NCBI GenBank assembly: GCA_002067325.1
Contig: MVQY01000154.1
Location: 1-15,247, forward strand
Source of the DNA: Methanobacterium sp. PtaU1.Bin097
GTDB lineage: Archaea > Methanobacteriota > Methanobacteria > Methanobacteriales > Methanobacteriaceae
Reading direction: 5' to 3'
DNA length: 15,247 nucleotides
In this document: positions 7,145 through 13,977 of the stretch, piece after piece
Layout: every line of letters begins with the position of its first letter
How positions within the stretch are numbered: the stretch's first letter is position 1
Position numbers and translations under genes: made by a program
The notes under the pieces: generated by a model
The model's input: the letters and a program-made list of their open reading frames with translations, nothing else
What the model was told of the DNA's origin: nothing
The model's database searches: none

Positions 7145-8524
7145 TTATTTATCTTCTAGAATGAAATCTAATTCCTTTAATTTGCTCCTTATGTGATCAG
7201 ATAGTTCCCAGTCCTTCTTTTCCCTGAGTTTTTCCCTGACTTCCACTATAACTTCCAGGAGGTCTCTGGTTTTATCATCAGCACAGATCCTCCTCTTAAA
7301 ATCAATGCCTATAACGGTCCCAAATTCCATCAAAAAGTTTTTAATTCCTGTTAAAATGGATTTAGATATGTTACCCTCATCTAATTCCCAGTTTACATCT
7401 CTTATGTAATTGAAAATAACAGATAGTGCTTTTGGTGTGTTGAAATCGTTGTCCATAGCCTCTATGAATTGTTTTTTAATTTCAATTAGTTTGTCGTTTA
7501 AATCAGCGTCGTTGTCATTGGATTGCGGTATATCGGATTCTAATGCCTCATCGATGGTTTCTATCAGTTTATATATCCTTTCTAAGCTGTTTTTAGATTG
7601 TTCCAGGGCAGTTTCACTGAAGTCGATGGGGCTGCGATAGTGGGTGGATAGTACGAAGAAGCGGAAAGTTTCCGGGTCGTGTTTTTCGAGCATATCCCGG
7701 ATGGTGATGAAGTTACCCAGTGATTTGGACATTTTCTCTCCCTGGACATTTAAAAAACCGGTGTGCATCCAGTAGCGGACCATAGGTGCTTTTCCAGAGG
7801 CTGATTCCATCTGGGCGATTTCCGCCTCGTGGTGAGGAAAGATCAAATCCAGGCCTCCACCGTGGATATCGTATTGCTGCCCCAGATATTCCTCGGTGAT
7901 AGCGGTGTCCTCTATGTGCCATCCTGGCCTGCCATTTCCCCAGGGAGAATCCCAGAATGGTTCTTCATCCCTCTTTTTCCACAGGGCGAAGTCTCCAGGA
8001 TTCTTTTTTGTGTTGTCCTGGCTCACCCGGTGGATGTTTAAATCCTCGATGTTGCGTCGGGAAAGTTTCCCGAAATCTGGAAACTTCAATTCATCGAAGT
8101 AAACACCTGTCTCCGTCTCATAGGCGAAACCCCTTTCTATTAAGATTTCAATTTGAGCTATGATCTCGGGTATGTGTTCGGTGGCCCGGGCATGTAAATT
8201 CACGTGATCCACACCTAGAGCCCGCATATCTTCCAGGTATCTCTTCTCAAACTTCCGTGCCAGATCTAAGGGTGCGACGCCAAGCTCGGATGCCCGGTTT
8301 ATGATTTTATCATCGATGTCGGTGATATTCTGGAGATAAAATACACTGTATCCCCTATATTGTAGATAACGGGCAATTATATCGAAGGATATGTAAGTCC
8401 GGGCGTGACCTATGTGTGAATCATCATAGACGGTAGGTCCGCAGACGAATAACTTAACCCGGTTTCCCTGCATGGGTTTGAATGTTTCCTTTTTCCTGCT
8501 CATGGTGCTGTAGATTTTCAACAT
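7145..8524 (-). CDS. cysS: Cysteinyl-tRNA synthetase
   Basis: This enzyme joins free cysteine to tRNA-Cys using ATP. At 459 residues it is full length for a class Ia CysRS. It shows C28 (FVCGPTVYD), HIGH as SHIGHAR (37-42), the GRPGWHIE block (198-205), HHEAE (231-235) and KMSKS (264-268). In the E. coli enzyme zinc is held by C28, C209, H234 and E238. The matching residues here are C28, D206, H231 and E235, so one Cys ligand is Asp. I believe this occurs in other archaeal CysRS, but that was not checked. The start fits the family (MLKIY...). It lies 76 bases downstream of tRNA-Cys on the same strand, with an unusual duplicated leader between. Several methanogens (such as Methanothermobacter) lack CysRS and use the Sep-tRNA route, so its presence here says that free cysteine is used directly. 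Confidence 0.97.
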   Translation of the reverse strand: MLKIYSTMSRKKETFKPMQGNRVKLFVCGPTVYDDSHIGHARTYISFDIIARYLQYRGYSVFYLQNITDIDDKIINRASELGVAPLDLARKFEKRYLEDMRALGVDHVNLHARATEHIPEIIAQIEILIERGFAYETETGVYFDELKFPDFGKLSRRNIEDLNIHRVSQDNTKKNPGDFALWKKRDEEPFWDSPWGNGRPGWHIEDTAITEEYLGQQYDIHGGGLDLIFPHHEAEIAQMESASGKAPMVRYWMHTGFLNVQGEKMSKSLGNFITIRDMLEKHDPETFRFFVLSTHYRSPIDFSETALEQSKNSLERIYKLIETIDEALESDIPQSNDNDADLNDKLIEIKKQFIEAMDNDFNTPKALSVIFNYIRDVNWELDEGNISKSILTGIKNFLMEFGTVIGIDFKRRICADDKTRDLLEVIVEVREKLREKKDWELSDHIRSKLKELDFILEDK

Positions 8525-8556
8525 AATAGGGTCTCACAATTTTTTAAAATCAACAT
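8518..8556 (-). other. 12-codon upstream reading frame overlapping the cysS start
   Basis: The upstream copy of the duplicated cysS leader contains its own ATG (8556-8554). From it runs MLILKNCETLLC, then TGA at 8520-8518. The stop overlaps the beginning of cysS (ATGTTGA), and two of the twelve codons are Cys, one just before the stop. GTGAG upstream of the ATG is a possible ribosome site. It may be only a by-product of the duplication, or a cysteine-sensing leader; there is no direct evidence of translation. Confidence 0.35.
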
Positions 8557-8580
8557 ATAGGTCTCACAATTTTTTAAAAT
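8521..8580 (-). repeat. Tandem duplication of the cysS initiation region (30-bp unit)
   Basis: An identical 21-base block occurs at 8530-8550 and 8560-8580 (on the minus strand it begins ATTTTAAAAAATTGTGAG). In both copies it is followed by CTAT(T)ATGTTG. The copies are exactly 30 bases apart. Each carries a TATA-like AT stretch, a GTGAG ribosome-site-like run and an ATG, so the whole translation-start region exists twice in front of cysS. The near identity suggests a recent event or active maintenance. Confidence 0.85.
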
Positions 8581-8598
8581 GAATCAATTCGGGTAAGA

Positions 8599-8670
<72 letters not shown>

Positions 8671-8704
8671 ATTTAATATCATAAACTAGCATTATTAATT
8701 ACGT

Positions 8705-8716
8705 TAACAATTGTTA
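8705..8716. promoter_or_regulatory. Palindrome TAACAATTGTTA, candidate operator (tRNA-Cys side)
   Basis: A perfect 12-bp palindrome lies between the tRNA-Cys TATA box and its predicted start site. The same 12 bases recur in front of the divergent metY-type gene at 8850-8861. Position over the core promoter suggests a repressor site; the regulator is not in the window. Confidence 0.45.
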
Positions 8717-8722
8717 TATAAA
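8715..8722 (-). promoter_or_regulatory. TATA box of tRNA-Cys (and possibly cysS)
   Basis: The minus strand reads TTTATATA, about 45 bases before the mature tRNA 5' end. Initiation about 26 bases downstream would leave a leader of roughly 20 bases for RNase P. A 12-bp palindrome abuts it on the downstream side. Confidence 0.55.
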
Positions 8723-8830
8723 TATTTTCATATCTTATATATTATGTATATGGACTGAGTGAATATGTTAGTTTTGATTCACAGGTTTACAAAATTAATA
8801 TTTCCAGGATCCAGTCCCCATGAGGATAGA

Positions 8831-8838
8831 TTTAAATA
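8831..8838 (+). promoter_or_regulatory. TATA box of the O-acetylhomoserine sulfhydrylase gene
   Basis: TTTAAATA fits the archaeal TATA consensus. A start about 25-28 bases downstream would fall near 8860, leaving a leader of roughly 115 bases. The gap 8671-8976 (306 bases) otherwise holds the tRNA promoter, the two palindromes, and this leader; no credible gene is seen in it. Confidence 0.5.
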
Positions 8839-8847
8839 CCATGATAA

Positions 8848-8863
8848 TATAACAATTGTTATA
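8848..8863. promoter_or_regulatory. Palindrome TATAACAATTGTTATA, candidate operator (metY side)
   Basis: A perfect 16-bp palindrome contains the same 12-bp core as 8705-8716. It starts about 10 bases after the TATA box and covers the predicted transcription start. The matching placement at both divergent promoters is what makes a shared regulator plausible. Confidence 0.5.
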
Positions 8864-8976
8864 ATTTTTGTAATGGGGATTTCGAATCCAAAATGATAGT
8901 GGATATCGTATGATAAAAATCCATGTAAACAAAAAAAACAGGGACAGTAACTAAAATTTAAAAGGAGAAAAATAAA

Positions 8977-10284
8977 ATGTCAGAAGAAAGAAAACCAGGA
9001 TTAAGCACAATTGGATTACACATAGGACAGGAAGAAGCTGATCCAGCAACAAACGCAAGGGCGGTACCCATCTACCAGACATCATCATATGTCTTCAATG
9101 ATGCTGACCACGCAGCCAACCTCTTTGGTCTAAAGGAGCTGGGAAACATATACACCAGAATCATGAACCCCACCAACGACATCTTTGAGCGAAGAATAGC
9201 AACCGTAGAAGGAGGTCAATCAGCTTTAGCCGTAGCATCTGGTCAAGCAGCCACCACCTATTCACTTTTAAACCTCAGCCTACCTGGTGACGAAATATTA
9301 TCTGCAGACAACCTGTACGGTGGAACCTACCAGCTTTTCAACTACACTTTCCCAGAACTGGGAAGGAAAGTAAACTTCATAGACTCATCCGAGCCAGAGA
9401 AATTTGAAGACGCCATCACCGATAAAACCAAGGCAATATTCGCCGAATCACTGGGTAACCCCAAACTGGATGTTCCTGATTTTGAAGTTATATCCGAGAT
9501 AGCCCACAATGCTGGGATTCCCTTCGTAGTGGACAATACCTCAGGTGTAGGTCTGGTTAAACCCATAGAACACGGGGTGGACATACTGGCCAATTCAGCA
9601 ACAAAATTCATCGGTGGACATGGAACATCTATTGGAGGAGTGATCATCGACTCTGGAAACTTCGAATGGAACAATGGTAAATTTCCACAGTACACCGAAC
9701 CAGATCCCAGCTACCACGGCTTAGTCTACTGGGATACCTTCGGTGACTTCCCAGGAATGGGTAACGTGGCCTTCACCTTCAGAGCAAGAGTAAGACTTCT
9801 AAGAGACATTGGTGCCCAGTTAAGTCCATTTAACTCTTTCCTGTTCCTCCAGGGCTTGGAAACACTGGAGTTAAGGGTTCAAAAACATTCCGAGAACGCC
9901 TTTGCCGTGGCAAAATTTCTTAAAAAACACCCGGCAGTAAACTGGGTAAGCTACCCTGGACTCGAAGAGGACCCAGCCCATGGTGTAGCCTCCAAGTACC
10001 TGAAAAATGGATACGGTGCACTGGTAGGATTTGGAATCAAAGGAGGACTTGAAGCAGGTAAAAAGTTCATAAACAACGTGCAGCTCCTCTCACACCTGGC
10101 AAATATCGGAGATGCCAAGAGTCTGGTCATACACCCGGCATCCACCACACACCAACAGTTAACTCCAGAAGAACAAGCAACCACCGGAGTAACACCAGAC
10201 TTCGTCCGTCTATCCATTGGACTGGAAAATGTAGAGGACATCATCGCAGATATCGACCAGGCCCTTAAAAAAGCAACTGGATAA
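8977..10284 (+). CDS. metY: O-acetylhomoserine sulfhydrylase (Cys/Met metabolism PLP enzyme)
   Basis: This PLP enzyme makes homocysteine from O-acetylhomoserine and sulfide, the direct sulfhydrylation route to methionine. Its 435 residues match the long OAH-sulfhydrylase branch of the Cys/Met family rather than the shorter cystathionine enzymes. Visible are VPIYQTSSY (30-38), YTRIMNPT (59-66), the substrate/PLP stretch ASGQAA (87-92), VVDNT (184-188) and the PLP lysine K210 in SATKFIGGHG. The C-terminal HPASTTH motif follows, then PDFVRLSIGLEN. The ATG has GGAG at 8964-8967. Codon choice is richer in C-ending codons than in many neighbours, consistent with high expression. The next gene makes its substrate. 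The promoter region carries a palindrome shared with tRNA-Cys. A side activity on O-acetylserine (cysteine formation) is known in the family but cannot be judged here. Confidence 0.95.
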   Translation: MSEERKPGLSTIGLHIGQEEADPATNARAVPIYQTSSYVFNDADHAANLFGLKELGNIYTRIMNPTNDIFERRIATVEGGQSALAVASGQAATTYSLLNLSLPGDEILSADNLYGGTYQLFNYTFPELGRKVNFIDSSEPEKFEDAITDKTKAIFAESLGNPKLDVPDFEVISEIAHNAGIPFVVDNTSGVGLVKPIEHGVDILANSATKFIGGHGTSIGGVIIDSGNFEWNNGKFPQYTEPDPSYHGLVYWDTFGDFPGMGNVAFTFRARVRLLRDIGAQLSPFNSFLFLQGLETLELRVQKHSENAFAVAKFLKKHPAVNWVSYPGLEEDPAHGVASKYLKNGYGALVGFGIKGGLEAGKKFINNVQLLSHLANIGDAKSLVIHPASTTHQQLTPEEQATTGVTPDFVRLSIGLENVEDIIADIDQALKKATG

Positions 10285-10306
10285 TGACCGAAAAAGGAAA
10301 ATCTAG

Positions 10307-10334
10307 CCCCTACAAATCGAAGGTTTTATAGGGG
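10307..10334 (+). terminator. Hairpin between metY and metX
   Basis: CCCCTACAAA at 10307-10316 pairs with TTTTATAGGGG at 10324-10334: six G-C-rich pairs, one mismatch, then three A-T pairs around a 7-8 base loop. It lies 22 bases after the metY stop. It could end or weaken metY transcription, or stabilise the metY 3' end. It has no long T run directly behind it, so an intrinsic-terminator role is uncertain. Confidence 0.4.
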
Positions 10335-10342
10335 TTCAAAAA

Positions 10343-10356
10343 AAATTTATAAATTA
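10343..10356 (+). promoter_or_regulatory. TATA box of metX
   Basis: AAATTTATAAATTA matches an archaeal TATA box with an A-rich BRE-like flank, about 55 bases before the metX ATG. It suggests that metX has its own promoter besides any read-through from metY. Confidence 0.5.
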
Positions 10357-10405
10357 ACCCTAGAAATTTATTTTATTTTTAAACAAAGTAAGACCCAGGA
10401 GTAAA

Positions 10406-11881
10406 ATGAAGAGAGAATCATTAGGAATAGTGAATACCCAGTACTACAGCCCCTCTCACGACCTCATACTAAAGGGGGGAGAAAAGCTTAAGAATATTAC
10501 CATAGCCTATGAAACCTATGGTAAACTGAATAAGGAAAAAAGTAACGCCATAATGGTCTGCCATGCTCTATCCGGAGATGCACATGCGGCCGGATGGCAT
10601 GAGGGTGATCGGAAGCCTGGTTGGTGGGACATCATAATCGGCCCGGGCAAAGCTTTAGACACCAATAAATACTTCATCATCTGCTCCAACGTTCTGGGAG
10701 GTTGTAAAGGGACCACCGGCCCCTCATCTTTAAACCATGAAACAGGGAAGCCCTATGGCCTGGATTTTCCCATCATCACCATCAAGGATATGGTGAACGT
10801 CCAGAAGATGCTGGTGGATCACCTGGACATCAAACAGTTATTTGCGGTAATCGGAGGTTCCATGGGAGGTATGCAGGTACTGCAATGGTGCATATCATAC
10901 CCAGATACGGTGCGAATGGCCATACCAATCGCCACCTCCGCCTACTCATCCCCGCAACAGATAGCCTTCAACGAAGTGGGTAGACAAGCAATTATCTCTG
11001 ATCCAAAATGGAAAGATGGAACATACTATTCCCTTGAATTTCCAGATGAGGGTCTGGCCCTGGCCCGTATGATAGCCCACATAACCTATCTGAGCAACGA
11101 ATCCATGTATGAAAAGTTTGGAAGGAGGCTGCAGGATAAAGATGAATACAGCTTCGATTTCTCCACTGACTTCCAGGTGGAAAGCTACCTGCACTACCAG
11201 GGTAGTTCCTTTACCAAGAGATTCGATGCCAACACCTACCTCTACATTACCAAGGCCATTGACTACTTTGATTTAACAGAGAACGGCTCCCTGGCTGATG
11301 CATTTAAAAATATCAAAACTAAATTCCTGATAATCTCCGTTGATTCCGACTGGCTGTATCCCCCTTCACAAAATAAGGAAATATTAATGGCTTTAAGCAC
11401 CAACGACGTGGATGTAAGTTATATTGAGATTAAATCAAGCTATGGGCATGATGCCTTTCTAATTGAAGGAGGACAGCTTAATTACATCATTGGAAACTTC
11501 TTCTCCGATACTCTGGTCCGGGATGTGATGAGTCATGATATGACCTGGATAAGAAAAGACACCAGCATCGAAGATGCAGCTCAGCTTATGATCACGGAAA
11601 AAATCACCCACATCCCCGTGGTTTCAGACAACGACAAGTTAATTGGTATCGTAACTGCCTGGGACATATCAAAGGCTGTGGCTTTGAATTTCAAGAATCT
11701 GGAAGAGATAATGACCAGGGATGTTATAACCGCTTGGCCTGATGATTCTATAGAGATATCTGCCCAGAAGATGAAAAAATATAACATATCCTCCCTGCCA
11801 GTGGTGGACGACACCGGTAGGGTGATTGGAATAATCACCACCGACCACATAAGTACTCTGTTAGCTGGGAATTACCGTTAG
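10406..11881 (+). CDS. metX: Homoserine O-acetyltransferase fused to two CBS domains
   Basis: An alpha/beta-hydrolase-fold enzyme, it transfers acetyl from acetyl-CoA to homoserine, giving the substrate of the preceding sulfhydrylase. Residues 1 to about 368 are the catalytic domain: HALSGD (53-58), WWDIIIGPG (73-81), the nucleophile S152 in GGSMGGM, D315 in SDWLYP and H348 in GHDAF form the triad. Residues about 370-425 and 430-488 are two CBS domains (VMSHDMTWIR...IGIVTAWD and IMTRDVITAW...IGIITTD), a Bateman module that usually binds adenosyl compounds. The 491-residue length reflects this fusion; plain MetX has about 350-380 residues. The ATG has GGAG at 10398-10401. Feedback control by SAM or an adenine nucleotide through the CBS pair is a reasonable inference, not shown. 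A succinyltransferase activity is possible in this fold and cannot be excluded by sequence reading alone. Confidence 0.93.
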   Translation: MKRESLGIVNTQYYSPSHDLILKGGEKLKNITIAYETYGKLNKEKSNAIMVCHALSGDAHAAGWHEGDRKPGWWDIIIGPGKALDTNKYFIICSNVLGGCKGTTGPSSLNHETGKPYGLDFPIITIKDMVNVQKMLVDHLDIKQLFAVIGGSMGGMQVLQWCISYPDTVRMAIPIATSAYSSPQQIAFNEVGRQAIISDPKWKDGTYYSLEFPDEGLALARMIAHITYLSNESMYEKFGRRLQDKDEYSFDFSTDFQVESYLHYQGSSFTKRFDANTYLYITKAIDYFDLTENGSLADAFKNIKTKFLIISVDSDWLYPPSQNKEILMALSTNDVDVSYIEIKSSYGHDAFLIEGGQLNYIIGNFFSDTLVRDVMSHDMTWIRKDTSIEDAAQLMITEKITHIPVVSDNDKLIGIVTAWDISKAVALNFKNLEEIMTRDVITAWPDDSIEISAQKMKKYNISSLPVVDDTGRVIGIITTDHISTLLAGNYR

Positions 11882-11893
11882 AATACTCTGGCT

Positions 11894-11914
11894 ATAAATT
11901 TGAAAAAAATTTAT
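11894..11914. promoter_or_regulatory. AT-only inverted repeat before the methyltransferase gene
   Basis: ATAAATTT (11894-11901), five bases, then AAATTTAT (11907-11914) form perfect 8-base arms. The left arm includes a TATA-like CTATAAAT about 50 bases before the methyltransferase start, so the element may be that gene's promoter, an operator, or simply AT-rich coincidence. Confidence 0.3.
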
Positions 11915-11950
11915 TCTTAAAGAAATAAATTAAAAATAAGAGTGGTTTTT

Positions 11951-12781
11951 ATGCATGATGTAAAAAAAATGAAACTTTATCATAATCCCAAACGTATTTA
12001 CAATGAACTTGAAGCCAGTGGATTAAACAAAGATACCGCCCTTAAAGTTCAGGATTTATCCCCATTTGATCAATATCATTATTTTGGCACTGACTCCGTG
12101 GATGATGCCATAACAAGTTTGAATATTAGTTCTGAAAATACAATTTTAGAAATCGGGTCTGGTATCGGCGGTCCGGCTAGATATATTGCAGAAGAGACCG
12201 GTTGCCATGTAACAGCACTTGAACTCCAACCAGAATTAAATGACATTGCAGTTGATCTAACAGAAAGATGTGGGCTTTCACAACTGGTAAATCATGTTTG
12301 TGGAGATATTCTGAAATTTAATCAGGAAAATACTAATTTTGATTATGTGGTAAGCTGGTTAACGTTCTTACATATTCCTGACAGAAATACTCTGTTAAAT
12401 AAATGTAATAGTATTTTAAAATTAGGGGGGAAAATTTTTATAGATGATTACTATAAACGGAATGAATTTGAAGAAGAGGAATTAAAAGTATTAGCAAATG
12501 ATGTTTCCTGTAACTATCTACCCACCAAAGATGAGTACAAAAAACAATTAATTAAAAGTGGTTTTAATGAAATTAAAATTATAGATAAAACTTATTCCTG
12601 GAAGAACTTTGTTAAAGAGCGTAAAGAAAGATTTATCCAGAATAGTGAATCTCAAATAGAAATTCATAACAAAGAAATTGTAGATGATCTGGAAGATTTC
12701 TTTAGTAAAGTATCCTGGCTTTTTGACCATGGTAATCTGGGAGGATTGAGAATTATAGCTAAAAAACGAGGTAAAATATGA
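11951..12781 (+). CDS. SAM-dependent class I methyltransferase, substrate unknown
   Basis: A Rossmann-type methyltransferase of 276 residues. It shows the SAM loop LEIGSGIGGPAR (66-77), an acidic residue after the second strand (E91), GDI with D119, and SWLTFLHIPDR (135-145). The order and the DQYHYFGT stretch before motif I resemble the sarcosine/dimethylglycine and phosphoethanolamine N-methyltransferase group, but the substrate is not recognisable. I chose ATG 11951, which has GAGTGG before it. An in-frame GTG at 11942 would add three residues, and ATG 11969 is also possible. The gene is clearly more AT-rich than its neighbours, with many A/T-ending codons, which suggests later arrival. 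Its stop overlaps the nifS start (ATGA, 12778-12781), so the two are translationally coupled. No membrane segment is seen. Confidence 0.85.
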   Translation: MHDVKKMKLYHNPKRIYNELEASGLNKDTALKVQDLSPFDQYHYFGTDSVDDAITSLNISSENTILEIGSGIGGPARYIAEETGCHVTALELQPELNDIAVDLTERCGLSQLVNHVCGDILKFNQENTNFDYVVSWLTFLHIPDRNTLLNKCNSILKLGGKIFIDDYYKRNEFEEEELKVLANDVSCNYLPTKDEYKKQLIKSGFNEIKIIDKTYSWKNFVKERKERFIQNSESQIEIHNKEIVDDLEDFFSKVSWLFDHGNLGGLRIIAKKRGKI

Positions 12782-13941
12782 TTTACATGGACCATTCCGC
12801 CACATCCCCTGTGGACCCGGAAGTATTTAAAGCAATGGAACCCTACTTTGTAGACTCCTTCGGAAATGCATCGACACTGTATTCCCTGGGAAGAGAAGCC
12901 AGAAAAGCCATGGAAGACAGTAGAAAAAAGGTAGCCTCCCTTATAGGGGCTGATCCCACCGAAGTGATCTTCACCAGCGGAGGCACAGAATCAGACAACA
13001 TAGCCATCAAGGGCACCGCCTACAGACTCCGGAAGAAAGGTAACCACATCATCACCAGTGACATCGAACACCCGGCCGTGGAGGAAACCTGTAAATACTT
13101 GGAGAAAAATGGTTTTAAGGTCACCTACCTGCCGGCTGGAGAGGAAGGAATCGTTAAAGTAGAGGATCTGGGGAACGCCATCACGGATAAAACCATTCTA
13201 ATTACCATCATGCACGCCAACAACGAGATAGGAACCATACAACCCATAAAGGAAATAGGCGAGGTAGCACGTGAGCATAAGATCTACTTCCACACCGATG
13301 CCGTGCAGAGTGTGGGTAAGATACCGGTGGATGTCCAGGATTTAAATGTTGATATGCTTTCCCTGTCATCCCATAAACTCTACGGACCCAAGGGTATCGG
13401 GGCATTGTACGTTAAAAAAGGCGTAAGACTGGAACCCATCATACACGGTGGAGGCCATGAGAAAGGAATAAGGCCTGGGACAGAGAACGTGGCCAGCATC
13501 GTGGGGTTAGGTAAAGCCTGCGAGATCGCAGAACAGAACCTAGAGGAAAATCTCAAACGTTTAACAGCCATAAGGGATGAAATAATAGAGAAAGTTCTCT
13601 CCGGAATCGGACAATCTTATCTAAACGGACACCCAACGAAAAGACTGCCCAACAATATAAATTTCAGATTCACCAGTATCGAAGGGGAATCACTGGTTTT
13701 ACACCTTGATGCTAAGGGAATAGCCTCATCTACTGGATCTGCATGTTCATCTAAGAAGTTAGAACCCTCTCATGTGTTGATGGCCCTGGGGCTTAAGGAA
13801 GTGGATGCCCATGGATCACTGCGTCTAACTTTGGGAAAAGAGAATAAGGAAGAAGAAATAGATTATGTAGTGGAATCAATAAAGGATGCCGTAGACACCC
13901 TCCGGAAATTATCTCCATTATGGTGTCAGGTTGATGAATGA
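12778..13941 (+). CDS. nifS: Cysteine desulfurase (NifS/IscS family)
   Basis: A PLP enzyme that removes sulfur from cysteine as a persulfide and passes it to scaffold or tRNA-modifying proteins. The 387 residues are typical. It shows MDHSATSPV (4-12), TSGGTESDN (66-74), the PLP-stacking H98 in EHPAVE, D174 in HTDAVQ, the PLP lysine K200 in SSHKLYGPKG, RPGTEN (232-237) and the catalytic C323 in GSACSS. The active-site loop is the longer group I (NifS/IscS) kind rather than the SufS kind. The ATG overlaps the stop of the methyltransferase, and the IscU-type scaffold follows after 36 bases, making a desulfurase-scaffold pair. With CysRS near by, cysteine is consumed here for both protein and Fe-S synthesis. 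Whether the gene should be called nifS or iscS is a naming choice. Confidence 0.96.
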   Translation: MIYMDHSATSPVDPEVFKAMEPYFVDSFGNASTLYSLGREARKAMEDSRKKVASLIGADPTEVIFTSGGTESDNIAIKGTAYRLRKKGNHIITSDIEHPAVEETCKYLEKNGFKVTYLPAGEEGIVKVEDLGNAITDKTILITIMHANNEIGTIQPIKEIGEVAREHKIYFHTDAVQSVGKIPVDVQDLNVDMLSLSSHKLYGPKGIGALYVKKGVRLEPIIHGGGHEKGIRPGTENVASIVGLGKACEIAEQNLEENLKRLTAIRDEIIEKVLSGIGQSYLNGHPTKRLPNNINFRFTSIEGESLVLHLDAKGIASSTGSACSSKKLEPSHVLMALGLKEVDAHGSLRLTLGKENKEEEIDYVVESIKDAVDTLRKLSPLWCQVDE

Positions 13942-13977
13942 ATTTTTTATCAAAAATCAGATTAACTTGGTGATAGT

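Noticed and set aside
7713..7922. Minus-strand frame of 69 codons inside cysS
   Set aside because: It lies entirely within the strongly conserved CysRS core in another frame; a shadow of the real gene.
8521..8580. Insertion-sequence target duplication
   Set aside because: The two copies are directly adjacent with nothing inserted and no transposase nearby; a simple tandem duplication explains it.
4303..8580. Shared AATTGTG core between the hdrC repeats (AATTGTGTCC) and the cysS repeats (AATTGTGAGACC) as one regulon motif
   Set aside because: Seven shared bases in AT-rich leaders are expected by chance and the flanks differ; too weak without a genome-wide search.
8765..8896. Open frame of 43 codons (MLVLIHRFTK...) upstream of metY
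   Set aside because: It spans the predicted TATA box, the palindrome and the transcription start of metY, has no ribosome site and no recognisable protein features; more likely promoter DNA.
9342..10244. Minus-strand frames of 117 and 97 codons opposite metY
   Set aside because: Antisense shadows of a highly conserved PLP enzyme; no start signals.
12548..12805. Minus-strand frame of 85 codons across the methyltransferase/nifS junction
   Set aside because: Phe/Asn/Ile-rich product caused by AT-rich coding DNA on the other strand; no ribosome site and no domain.
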